Below are positions 44,685 through 55,109 of a stretch of 64,000 nt of DNA, piece by piece. Numbering within the stretch: position 1 is the stretch's first letter; each line of letters begins with the position of its first letter. The position numbers and the translations under genes are program-made. The notes beneath the pieces were generated by a model. That model did no database searches. It had not been told where the DNA came from and saw nothing but the letters and a program-made list of their open reading frames with translations. Source of the stretch: Mikania micrantha (Eukaryota; Streptophyta; Magnoliopsida; Asterales; Asteraceae); assembly GCA_009363875.1 (NCBI GenBank), contig CM018682.1, positions 51,219,372 through 51,283,371 of the forward strand, read 5' to 3'.

Positions 44685-44693
44685 AGGGGGAGA
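44685..44693 (+). other. C3 internal polypurine tract after pol
   Basis: AGGGGGAGA within TTTTTAGGGGGAGA, 120 nt after the pol stop. C2 has the identical core and conserved flanks at the same place. The terminal tract at 50131 is slightly different (AAGGGGGAGT). Confidence 0.65.
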
Positions 44694-44998
44694 TAGTTGT
44701 TAATTGAAAAACCAAAAACATTTGAAAAATTCAAAAATCCAAAAACAATTGAAAACGTTAAAATTGAGATGGTCTTTCTTTGAAAAAGTGACACATTAAT
44801 CTATCATGATATAGAAGCTGAATTGAATGTATAAGCTGAACACACAAGAAAATTGTGATGTGATGTACTGATAGGCCAACTCTACAAATGAATAAACAGC
44901 TTGTGATAACTTAGAAAGTCTGATTTGTGGAATCTGTTTTATAACACCATTTATGTGAGAAATAGTTTTTGACTCAAATCAAGCATACACCGGTCATC

Positions 44999-45259
44999 AT
45001 GGAATCAAATGAGGCTTCAATTAAAGAAAAACAAAAACAAGCTGGTATTAAGCTTGAAGAAAAAGAAAAGCAAGCTGGTATTAAGCTTGAAGAAAAATAA
45101 ATGCAAGTTGGTATTAAGCTTGAGAAATACTTGAACAAATTAAGTTCAATTCCATACACGTGCCATATTGCTAGGACAAACCTAGCTGAAGCCGTCCATT
45201 TGGATAGAACAAGAAAAATACAAAAAGATAATAAATTTGAAATCTTATTGAATTTATGA
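44999..45259 (+). pseudogene. Small Lys/Glu-rich ORF with three tandem repeats in the C3 pol-ORF3 spacer
   Basis: Unrecognised. An 87-codon frame starts MESNEASIKEKQKQAGIKLE and contains three copies of a unit of about 10-11 residues with core Q-A-G-I-K-L-E-E/K-K. It is interrupted by one TAA (45098-45100) and ends at 45259. The repeat keeps frame in all three units, and the composition suggests a short coiled coil. No counterpart was found in C2, so it may be a chance frame over a DNA repeat. Confidence 0.35.
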
Positions 45260-45763
45260 TGACTGGTATTAAGATATGCAGAAATGAGTTATAAACTAAT
45301 TTTGATCGTTAATGGTAAAATGAAATGGGGAACTCGATCAGAAAACATGAGTGATCACAAAGTTTGTTTAGTAGTTGTGTATTGTATGGTTTAAAACTGG
45401 ACAAACATATCAGTAATCGTATCATAATACAATTGTGTTTGAGGTGAAACATTCAATAAAGCTGATCTGATGTGATTAGAGTGATGTGTTATTTTATTAG
45501 TAGACTTCTCACAAAAATATGTGCTTATTTGTCTTTAGTTACTAGTTGTACAGTTGTAATTTCTGTTTCAGAAAAATACAAAAAGATTTTCTATTTTCAA
45601 TTTTAGTTTAGATGATCATTTGTAGGTTCGGATGTCTGTCACATCTGAATTCTGAACCAACCAGACATATTTTCATATGACATATCTTCATAATTGTCAC
45701 AATTTTAATGTTCAAAATGTAAAATCTGAAAAAGTTTGTGTTTTGGGTGTTAAAACATCTATT
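45260..45763 (+). other. C3 pol-ORF3 spacer, non-coding
   Basis: AT-rich sequence with no supportable reading frame, immediately upstream of the ORF3 promoter array. Confidence 0.5.
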
Positions 45764-46018
45764 CGCCCGAATGAAGTTTGAAATTCTTTCACTCGGCCGA
45801 ATGACTTCATTCTGCGAATGAGTCATTCGACCGAATCAATTGTGATAGAGTATATCTCATTCAGCGAATGATGTGTGTCGAATGACTCATTCGACATTCT
45901 CATTCGGCAAATGAGTTGTGACGAATGTCTTATTCGCCAATTACATTCGGAGAATGTGTTTGAATTTTCAACCGCCCTTTCGTCCGACTCATTCGGCGAA
46001 TGAATGAACCTATATAAG
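45764..46018 (+). promoter_or_regulatory. Candidate internal promoter of C3 ORF3: ATTCGGCGAAT array and TATA box
   Basis: About fourteen TTCGSCGAA palindromes or half-sites (45764-46003) lead directly into TATATAAG at 46011-46018. The order and spacing mimic the C3 LTR promoter. Transcription would start near 46045 and cross ORF3 at 46671. Confidence 0.6.
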
Positions 46019-46170
46019 TGTTCTATCGGCCGAAAGAGCTCATTCGATCAAAAGCTCTTTCGCCGTTACTGTGTGCGCACATTCGCCCGATACACCTTTT
46101 ACTCAGTCGATCATTTGTTCTTGATTTCCACGAACTCAGCCTCTGATAATCTTGTTCACTATCATTTCAG

Positions 46171-46669
46171 GTATACCAGGATCGAATATCATCAAGTTTC
46201 AACCGTGGAATCATCAAAAACCTAACCTGATTTAGGATTTTAGGGTTTTTGTAATCGCCTATTAAATAGATGGTCAAAATGACATCTAAATCACATGATT
46301 CATGTTTTAAACTTGTTAGTCGGTGGTTTCTGAGTATGTTGGTGCAATTTTTATGGACTGATTTGACTTTTTGATAATCAAGGGTTTAAATTTCAAATTC
46401 AGCCGAATGACGCCATTTGGCGAATGTCTCATTCGGCGAATGAAACTCATTCGGCGAATGACTCATATTTTCATTCACATTCGGCGAATGTGTTCTACTT
46501 GCCAAATGGAGTTCATTCGGCGAATGACTCATTCGGCGAATGTGTTCATTCGCCAAAATTAACTGTCATTCGGCCAATCAGTCTGAAATGTTTCTAAGTT
46601 CTGATTTTTATCTGATTTCAACTTTTCAAGTTATCTGAATGGTTCTAATATGTCTTTATATGATTTTAG
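46171..46669 (+). other. Candidate 5' UTR intron of C3 ORF3 (499 nt)
   Basis: The donor TTTCAG|GTATAC follows 46170, a branch-like CTAAT is at 46645-46649, and the acceptor TATATGATTTTAG ends at 46669, 1 nt before the likely ATG. It contains the second motif array (46395-46590). C2 has the same order and similar distances. Confidence 0.55.
46395..46590 (+). repeat. C3 second pre-ORF3 array of ATTCGGCGAAT motifs
   Basis: About nine CATTCGGCGAATG-type palindromes or close variants in 195 bp, the densest full-palindrome cluster in the window. Confidence 0.8.
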
Positions 46670-46670
46670 A

Positions 46671-49600
46671 ATGGCTGGATTCAAATCTGTGATGAAAAAC
46701 AACATTTGTGCACACTTGGATCTCGACACTCCAAACGCCAAGCACTACACCGAGATTATTACCTTTCTCAGGCGTTCGAGGATCTTTGCTGCTATATCTA
46801 CTGTGCATGTGCCATATCGTTCTCATCAGCAGGATTTCTGGGCCTCTGCTGATATAGATTGCGAGGCTGAACCTCCTGTGATTAGAGGGAAGGTGCTGGG
46901 ACATGATGTTGTTGTGTCGGCTGAGCACATTAGGAGAGTTCGTGGTTTCCAGGATACACCTGATCAGCCATATCTGCTAGACCGTTATCTAGTTCGTGGT
47001 TGCTTTATGAGATGCAAGTACGAAGGCGATCTTGGAGCAAGAATTCTCAACAAAGCATATATGTCTCCGCAATTCAAGTACCTTGCTCACGTATTGATTC
47101 ATTGTCTAGGATCCAGGAGAGGAGGATTCGATGACATGCGAGAGACAATACAGTGTGCTTTTTTCGCCCTGGTGCTGAACAGGCCATTCAACTTCTCTGA
47201 GATGGTTTTCTCTCACATGAAGGAGAATGTGACACTGAAGGGGGACAAGAAGTTCCTCATGTATCCCAGGCTTCTGCAGCAGTTGATTGATGCTCAGTTA
47301 CCTGATCTACCGAAGATTAATGCTGATGTCATCAAGCTGGAACACATGAATGACCTCACCCTCAATAGGGTGATGTCATATAGAGGCAAGGAAAGGAAAC
47401 CAGCTACTCGATCTTTATTTGGTCATCTCTCTAGGCCAGATTACCGAGCTCCTGCTGGTCGTAGATAAAGACATGATGAGTCTGACTCAGATGTTGAGGA
47501 TATTGTTGTACCTGATGATGGTGCAGATGATGATGATAATGAAGGTGCTGGTGGTGCAGGGGAAGATGTGATTGGTGCTGGTGATGCAGGTGCAGGTGCA
47601 AGTGATGCTGGTGGTGCAGGTGTGAGCACTGTGGTCATGAGCACAGTTGATGAGACTTCGGTTGCACTGGTTGAGTCTATTGATGTGGCTCCTAGTGCAG
47701 GAGTTAGCACCTCTGTAGCTACAGAAGAGGAGGTTGATGTTGATTCACTGATGGAGCTGGATTTTTTGATTACTACTTCCTCCACAGTGTCTGTTTCTCT
47801 TGATGCTACAGTTCCTCATTCTTCTGAAGGTGGTGATGAGTCTGAAGACGCAAGCGAAGATGAAGGTGAAGCAGGTGATGGTGATGATGACAGTTCTGAT
47901 TCTGAAAAGACTCATGATGATGAGTTTGAGAAAGTGATGGTAGGTGGAAAGATGGAGATGAGGAAAAGGAAGAGGAGTGAGGAGGAGATAGAAGAGAATA
48001 CTGATCCATTGTTTATCCCAGAGTTTGATGTACCCTCACCTCCTCGGTCTTCTGCTCCTGCTACTACTGCTGCTGTTCTGTCTACATCTTCCAGAGCCAG
48101 GAGAGGAAAGAGGTCGAGGTTCTCATTCCAGAGAAGGTCAGAACTGACAACGGCTACTACAACTACTGTTACATCAGTAGCAGCTATTTCAGTTTCTTCA
48201 CTGACCAGGTCAAGGGCAACTCATGTTCATGCTACTACCGCCCCTCTGACCACCTCGGTGACTCAGGCCCCCATATTTACTGCTGCATCCTCTGGTTCCT
48301 CCATTTCACGTGCTGATATGTCTATACCTACTGTGTCAGTTGTTGATCAGTTGAGCACACTGAACAGTATGGTACTCATATTGATGGAGAGGAGTATGGA
48401 ACAGGAAAAGAAGAATAGGGAGCAAGAGCTTGTTATTGCTCAGCTCACCAAGAGAGTGGAGGAGCAGGACACTCTGCTGATTCAAGCTGCAGATCTGAGG
48501 GCTAGGTCTGCTCAACAAGAGCAGCAGCTGCTGAAATACATTGATGAGCATCATCAGCTAGCCCTGACAGTCACAAATTTCAGTGATAGGATACTGTCCT
48601 TAGAGACTGAAAATGCTCGATTAGCAGATCAGATCGACAGTCTCAATCGGATTGAAGGCTCTGCAGCACGTTCTGATGAATCAGACAAGGAGGAAGATGA
48701 AGAAGAAGAGTCTGAGGAGGAACAAGTGGATTATGAAGATTCAGAGAAAGATTATGAATCTGATGATGATGATAAGGACGGATCTGGGAGTGGATCTTCT
48801 GGGTCATCCAGTACTGATGATGATGATGACGATGATGATCAAGCCCCTCCATCTTCTGAGATCCGGTCAAAGAAGGCCAATGACAAGAAGTCACAGGCTC
48901 CTCCTCCTTCGTCTCCCTCAAAGACAGCCGAACCTGAAGCAACTGAGGAAGTAGAAGCTGTGCCTGTGAGACGTCAGTTAGACGAGACTATTACTATGAT
49001 TCTGGACACTCAAGGCATTATACAGCACTCAGTCAGCTACTATAAGGAGAAGGGAGAAATCATTCACTGCCTTTCAAAGGAACAAATAGCTGAGCTATTC
49101 AGGTTAAATCCTGATGAGGTGATCACTGATGATGCCTCTATTCCTGTTTTTGATGAGCCTGAGCCAGAACCTTTTGATGATATTGATGAGGTTATTCTGG
49201 AGGATATTACAGATGAAGAGTATCCCAAGTATACATCGGCTAAAGATGAGCTGCCTACTTTTACTGACCAGTTTGATCAAGAGACAGAGGATTTTCTGGT
49301 CAGGTATTTGGAAGAACAAGTTGAAGCCAGCAAACTGAAGCCGATGACAAGAAGAAAAGGAAAGAGGAATGGGAAGCTTACCGGAAGGTCTTAAAGAAGC
49401 AAAGTACAGAGAAGATGCCAGCTACTCATAAGAAAGTCTATAGGACCAAAGGCTATAAAGCTGGAGGTCAGATTCTTAGCTGGGCATACTTCCACGACCT
49501 CGGATGTTATGCTGTGAAGAGAGAGAAAGGAATAGACTACTTCAAGCATCCCCATGACTTCAAGATGTTGCCTAGCTTTGAAGTGAATCAATAGCACGTC

Positions 49601-50121
49601 TGAAGATGCTATACAGTGACAACTCTGGGATGTCTGCTTGGTTCTCTCGACAGATACAGTACGAGTATCGTAAGAGATGGGTGAACTTTCAACCTCAACA
49701 GCCTGAACGTTACTATCTTCCTGAGATTGACGGAGACACCCGGAAACATAAAGTTATCCTGAAGTGGCTTCCTCCTAAAGTCTTGAAGAAGATTCCTTTG
49801 CGGAAGATGCGACAAGACTTTATGGAAGGCTTCCGATGGTGGTACTATGACGGTCGTACTGGAGAAGCAGTGATTGTTCTCTGCAAGGACAAGATATGGG
49901 AGACTGTGAGGATTTTTGAGCCCATGTGGTTGACCAACCTATCCAACAAAGATGTCCAAGCTCTTTTCCGTCATCAGATCTTCTTTGATGTACAGGACAT
50001 GGTACAGGCATTACAGTTCATGAGGGTGATCCGTCTCTGCAGTATTTTCAAGATACATGCTGGAGCTGACTGGAAAGCGATTTCTTCCAAGTACTTCAAG
50101 AAAGACACTTCCACAAGCTGA
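46671..50121 (+). pseudogene. C3 ORF3, accessory gene between pol and the 3' LTR
   Basis: Function unknown. The start at 46671 (MAGFKSVMKNNICAHLD) is chosen because it aligns with the C2 start; an in-frame ATG also exists at 46650. The N-terminal domain has FLRRSRIFAAIS, YRSHQQDFWASA, VRGCFMRCKYEG, RPFNFSEMVFSHM and FLMYPRLL. The middle holds Ala/Gly/Ser-rich and acidic tracts, basic patches (RKRKRSEEE, RRGKRSRF), and a coiled coil (about 48340-48650). The C-terminal domain has LPSFE, WWYYDGRTGEAVI, PMWLTN and IHAGADW, and ends 10 nt before the terminal polypurine tract. Lesions: TAA at 47466-47468 and frameshifts near 49340 and 49580. Three lesions in 3.45 kb is comparable to pol. There is no signal peptide or membrane helix. 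A nuclear nucleic-acid-binding role is inferred only from composition. Confidence 0.8.
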
Positions 50122-50130
50122 ACTAGGTCC

Positions 50131-50141
50131 AAGGGGGAGTT
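50131..50141 (+). other. C3 terminal polypurine tract
   Basis: AAGGGGGAGTT immediately before the 3' LTR. Confidence 0.93.
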
Positions 50142-50765
50142 TGTAGATGCACTTCTATTTTGTAATATTCATCATGTAAAATTCAAGTTATTAATGGAAG
50201 TTGTCTTTTTATATTGTTCTTAATGTTTATGTTTTAATTATTTGATTATATGATTGGGTGATTTGGTTTATTGATTAATTGAGTATGAGTATTGCTCATT
50301 CGGCCGAATGACTCTAGAGTATGAAGTCATTCGCCGAATGAGAATAGAGTATGTCTATATTCAGCGAATGAGTCATTCGCCGAATGAGTCATTCGACTGA
50401 ATTACCTATTCGACAGAAGTCATTTGCCGAATGAGTTGTTTCGGCCTCTCATTCGGCCGAATGTCAGCTGCCTACATATACAAGTTCAAAATCATTTCAA
50501 CCCTAACTTCTGAGAACCCTCATTCTTATCTGTGTGCTCCAGTGTCAAACCCCTGAAGATTTGAGAGTTTCTTGTTGTCCAAGTTCGATTCATAGCTCGT
50601 GGTGTTCGATTCTCATTCAAACGTTCATCTCTTACCTTCGAATCACCACAGTTGCTGTTGGTTTCGATTGGAAAACCCTGGAAAAGGATTCCGCACTATT
50701 CCAGAGGCTGTAGAGCATATCTCCTTTGGAACCGGGTTGTTTCCGTGCTCCAAATTGGTCCTACA
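50142..50765 (+). repeat. C3 3' LTR (624 bp)
   Basis: Pairs with 25109-25745; same ends (TGTAG...CTACA). The TATA box is altered (TACATATA). Confidence 0.95.
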
Positions 50766-50770
50766 ATAAC
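50766..50770. other. Right target site duplication of C3 (ATAAC)
   Basis: Matches 25104-25108 exactly. Confidence 0.95.
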
Positions 50771-51057
50771 ACCTGTCTTTGTCAAACATCACTTTATATC
50801 CTTTATCACAAATCTGTGAAACGCTCATCAAATTGTTAGTTAATTCTTTGCAGAAATTAACATTATCAAATGAAATTTTTCCATTCGTCAAACTACCAAA
50901 CCCGGTAATATGACCGCCTTTGTCTTTTGCAAAGTTAACATAACTGCCTTTGATCAACTTAAAATCTCTCAACAAATTCAACTCTCCAGTCATGTGCCGG
51001 GAATATCCACTATCAACAATTCAACGACTATTGATATGGCCCGTGGATGCTACCTGC
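50771..51057 (-). pseudogene. pol: C2 protease and start of integrase region
   Basis: On minus the protease active site reads IVDSGYSRHMTGE (51019-50980), then GHITGFGSLTNGKISF and LMSVSQICDKGYKV, a typical Copia protease. A TGA stands where Trp is usual just before IVDSG. The frame is cut by C3 at 50770 and resumes at 25103. A TTATTGTGCAG|G acceptor-like sequence at about 51058 precedes it in phase, as in C3. Confidence 0.88.
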
Positions 51058-54000
51058 ACAATAAATTAAAAACCTATCAGTATCAAAAAGGATGACCCCC
51101 GCCATTTCGGCGTCGAGTCTCCCTGAATGGACCCCTGCCATTCTGTTTTGATGATCTACTCGAAGACCCATCATCACTGTTACCATCTTCTTTCCCAGAA
51201 ATTTGATCACCTGACCTGTTCTTTAGTTTCCAAAATGATTTTAAGTTACCATTTTGTTTTCAAAATCATTTTGAAAAAATATTGTCAAAAAAATCATCAT
51301 CAGATGATGTCACCATTTTCACAAGCTTTTTCACATTCCTTTTGTTATCAAAAATTCCTTTCTTCTGATTATTTTCTCCTTTTACCCAAACACAGTCAGC
51401 ATCAAACTTTCGAAGAACTCTCATTTCATCTTCACTAGGTTTAACTCTCCTAAGACTTCCACCTGACCTATGCACCCAACTTTCATCTTCAGAACTCTTC
51501 CTGATTTTGTTGTTTGGACAATTAACAGAAATATGTCCTTTACCAAAACAAGTGGAAACACTTTCGTGTTTCTTTTGGTGAAAAAGACCTAAAGCTGCTA
51601 CAATCAGTATAACTTTAATCCAAATCACAATCAGCAATCAAATGACCAAATTTACCACATCTGTAACATTTTCTTTGAAAATGATTCTTTGGTTTTGGTT
51701 CATCATAATACTTTGATGAACTAAAAGGTTTTCAAACAACCTTTGCAGATGAGAATCTGTTTCTTAAACCAGTTGATTTTATCTTTTATTTACTCACTTG
51801 ATTTTGAAAACTCTTTGATTTATCTTTATGTCCAATCCCAAACCTATCAAAGAAAAAATCCACTTTTTAACCTTATTAGAAACCACATTTTGTTTTCGAA
51901 AAATGCCACTAGACTCTCCTTGATGTGTAATAGATGATTTTACATACACAATTGGTTTAAGAGTAGTGTTTATTTTGGCTTTCATCACTGGTTTGGAAAC
52001 TAGATTGGGTTTCATCAGCACCTTCTCAGTTGGTTTCATCACAACTTTTGACTTCTGAGACATTAGACTCTTTTTATCAACATTTTTAACTTGATAACCA
52101 TTCTGTCTCAAAATATCAGATGAATATTCTGTTTCAGTGATATCTTCAATGATAGGAGCATCACTATCAAGAGACACTTTTTCATCAGATGATGAACCTC
52201 CAGCATTCTCAATCACTTGTTCAGACACACGTTCATTCAAAGAAACAGGATGAACTTCCAAATTCGGATCAATTTGTGGTCTAGAAACATAGCTAGAAGG
52301 AGGTGGTACAGAATGAAAACCCAAGCAGGTAGTATCATTTGATGATCTTTGCATGGCAGCAAAGTAATCAATGACATACTTAGAATTTTGATAATTCTCC
52401 AGCTTGCTCTTGTTCATTTCTGCTTCTGCTCTTGCTGCTGATAACTCAACTTTCAACTTTTGCACTGATTCGAGATGCACTGAAACTGCATGATTATTTT
52501 GTAAAACTTTAATTTTTAACTCTTCATTTTCTTTTCCTAAATCAATGATCTTTTTATCAAAAGCTTTTTCTCTTGAAATTAACTTCTTGTTAGCTTCAGT
52601 GCACTCTACCATTTCAGCAGTCAACTGAGCATTCATCTCTTTCAACTTATCAATGATTTCTAACAGATCATCATTTACCTCATCAACCTTTTTCTTTGCC
52701 TTTGCTTGTGTCTTCATCCAAAGAATCCATGAATGCACACATTAATTCATCATATTGCTTTCCCCAATCATATCCTTCATCAGCTTGACTAACTAAAGCT
52801 TTCGATGACTCTTCAGGCTTTTCTTTCTTCTTCTGATAAGCTTCTTTTGGCTTGAAAGGGTTTAAATTTCCTTGCTTCTTCGGAATTTTACACTCTCTAG
52901 AAAAATGGCCCAACTCACCACAATTGTAACATTGTGTGGCCTTTGGATTAAATTCAAACTTGGTGTTTCGATCAAAAGTGAATTTTTTTCCAGTTTTCTT
53001 TTCATATCTATTGATTCTTCTGATTGCACTTGCCAATGCCCATTGAGTGTCAATCAATTCCATCTCATCATCATCAATTTGCTCATAATCTTCAAAAGTA
53101 AGATTTGAGTTTCCAATCTTTCCTGCTATCTGTTCATCATAAGCACTGACTACGCATGACAAAATTGACATATGATCCCGAATAGCCTCCACAGTTAATT
53201 TTCCCAAATTTGTTGTATTCAACTGAACAGGAGTTTTTGTTGAGTCAGATTTCTTCTCGTTCATATAATAAGATGAAGTAGAACTAGCAGATACAGAAGG
53301 TGCAGAAGTATTATTAGCAGTACTAGAAACAAAAGCTATTTGGATCATTGCAGAAGAAACAGGAGGATTAACCACAGATGCGCCACAGAGAGAAGGATCC
53401 TAAGTAACATTAACTCTACGTGCTTTTCTCTTATCTTTCATTTCCTGTTCTTCTAGATTTTGTATAAACTCCACCAAAGTCATTCCCGGTAGATTTTCTC
53501 TCAAAATCAGCACCAATGAATTCCATTTTTCAGGCAATGCATCTGCAAAACAATCTATCTTCTCCTCTTCGGTATACTCAATTCCACACTTCCTAACTTC
53601 AGTCAAAAAATGTCTATATCTAGTAATTAAGGCTTCAAGACTTTCATTTCCAATAAAATTGAAATTCTCAAACTCTTTGTGTATATCAGTGGCTTTCATC
53701 TTCTTCAGTTTAGTATTTCCCTCAATTCTCGCCTTCAAAGCATTCCACAAACCATATGAGGTTTTGTGTTCATCAAATTGATGAAGTATCTGATTAGGAA
53801 TTGCTTGGATCAACATCCAATAAGCTTTCTTCTCAGAATCGTATTTCTTTTGTTGATCAACACCCAATCTCTCAAGGGTTTGATCCAAACCTGTCCCCAC
53901 TACCTTAGGTCTTTCATAAGGTGACAAAATCCTTTCGCACATATTAGTGTCAGTTCCATTTAGATGTGTCTCAAACCTTCCTTTCCAGTTCTCATAATCT

Positions 54001-54113
54001 TTCAAATCAAGTAATTTCAGAACTTTGTTTGTACAACCAGCCTTAGTTTCATTAATCAAAATACTATGTATCTTAGAATTTTAACTAGCTACAGCAGCAA
54101 ACATCTCAGCCAT
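51058..54113 (-). pseudogene. gag: C2 gag (long SIRE-like Gag)
   Basis: The start at 54113 (MAEMFAAVAS) is followed at once by TAA (54081-54083). The Gag domain then reads DYENWKGRFETHL, ADALPEKWNSLVL. A TAG stands at 53400-53402, followed by a Ser-rich linker, a zinc knuckle CYNCGELGHFSREC (near 52920), and a frameshift near 52685. A long coiled coil (52700-52380), acidic stretches and a second zinc-knuckle-like CFGKGHISVNC (near 51545) follow. The order is the same as in C1 and C3, but the sequence is strongly diverged, so C2 is a separate SIRE-like family. Confidence 0.88.
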
Positions 54114-54445
54114 GATCCTTAATCTTTATCAGCGAACCTCCTCAGAAAAATTAACCTCACGAACCTAACCAACAAACGAACCTTCTCCAAATCTTGATAT
54201 CCACGAACCTTGATCTCACGAACCTAAGTTCACGAACCTTGAGACAAACCTTGATCAGCGAACCTCCTGAACAAAACTTTGACCAACGAACCTTAGTCAA
54301 GCGAACCTCAATCAAACGAACCTCTGCAGTAGCCAAACCTTGAAACGGAACCTCTTCTAAATCTATACACGAACCTAAGCAAGAAATACTTTGAACAGCG
54401 AACCTCTTCTTCAAATGATCATAGGTTCGGCTCACGAACCTGTCT
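54114..54445 (-). repeat. C2 gag-leader array of AGGTTCG/CGAACCT motifs
   Basis: About twenty CGAACCT sites and variants between the PBS and gag, in the same position as the ATTCGGCGAAT array of C3 and C1. Confidence 0.8.
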
Positions 54446-54660
54446 TCAAAATTTAAAAACTTTTGGAGGGCAAATCTTCAAAAATCACCAATTTTAGTCA
54501 CAAATCTATGAATTCTAATGAACCAAAGCAACAGATGAGGATATCACACTCAATACAGCAATCAAACACAAAGAAAACTCGAATTTTGATCCATTTCTTG
54601 ACCTTTTTAACTCCAAATGCTTGTGTATCTTTGAAAAGCTTGTATAGAACTCCACCAACG

Positions 54661-54672
54661 GCTCTGATACCA
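54661..54672 (-). other. C2 primer binding site (initiator tRNA-Met type)
   Basis: TGGTATCAGAGC on minus, 1 nt from the LTR at 54674. Confidence 0.92.
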
Positions 54673-54673
54673 C

Positions 54674-55104
54674 TGTAGAACTGTAGAATTGCTCTCGATC
54701 ATACAACAGAATCCTATTAACAATCAAATATATGCGAAATCTATATTTGATCTATATGAATCAAAGAAGAAACAAACATTTATATAATCTCCATTTTTTT
54801 AATCAAGATCAACTGATTACAATGAAATACAAGAACACACAGTTCTTACTCACACAGAAAGAAACACTCAAAGGTTTTCCAAAAGTTATGAAAATTCTAG
54901 ACAAACCTTCAATATATACAAAGATATCAGATGAACCTGACCGAACCTATAGGTTCGCCAGCCGAACCTTGAGGTTCGCTGGACAAACCTGTACAACAAA
55001 ACTATCTAGGTTCGCCGAACCTGCTAAGGTTCGCCGAACCTCAGCCAAACCTTCCTATAAATTACACATTTTGATAAGCAACCTATTACAAACATGTACT
55101 AACA
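54674..55104 (-). repeat. C2 5' LTR (431 bp)
   Basis: On minus TGTTAG...TTCTACA. It contains the full AGGTTCG/CGAACCT array (about 54930-55050) upstream of a TATA-like TGTATATATT (54920-54911). Confidence 0.92.
54911..55050 (-). promoter_or_regulatory. C2 LTR promoter: AGGTTCGCCGAACCT array and TATA box
   Basis: Two full palindromes AGGTTCGCCGAACCT and several half-sites lie upstream of TGTATATATT. It is the C2 counterpart of the C3 LTR promoter. Confidence 0.65.
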
Positions 55105-55109
55105 GTTAG
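55105..55109. other. Right target site duplication of C2 (GTTAG)
   Basis: Four of five bases match 16045-16049. Confidence 0.55.

Larger units (their letters stand above)
25109..50765 (+). mobile_element. Copia element C3 (SIRE-like with ORF3), split by G3
   Basis: Complete plus-strand element: LTR 25109-25745, PBS, leader with palindrome array, gag, [G3 insertion 29327-41244], protease-integrase-RT-RNase H, internal polypurine tract, small ORF, ORF3 promoter region, ORF3, terminal polypurine tract, LTR 50142-50765. A perfect 5-bp target duplication (ATAAC) flanks it. About 13.7 kb without G3. LTRs differ at roughly 15 of 624 sites plus one 13-bp indel. Confidence 0.95.
16050..55104 (-). mobile_element. 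Copia element C2 (SIRE-like with ORF3), split by C3 at 25104-50770
   Basis: On the minus strand the order is 5' LTR (55104-54674), PBS, leader, gag, protease, [C3 insertion], integrase, RT, RNase H, internal polypurine tract, ORF3 promoter region, ORF3, 3' polypurine tract and 3' LTR (16427-16050). Removing C3 leaves about 13.4 kb. The LTRs differ at roughly 17 of 370 comparable sites by eye, plus a 53-bp deletion in the 3' LTR, so C2 is the oldest member of this nest. Confidence 0.88.

Noticed and set aside
46671..50121. ORF3 as an envelope gene
   Set aside because: Position fits the env-like gene of SIRE elements, but no signal peptide, membrane helix or glycoprotein pattern is visible; the protein is hydrophilic and acidic.
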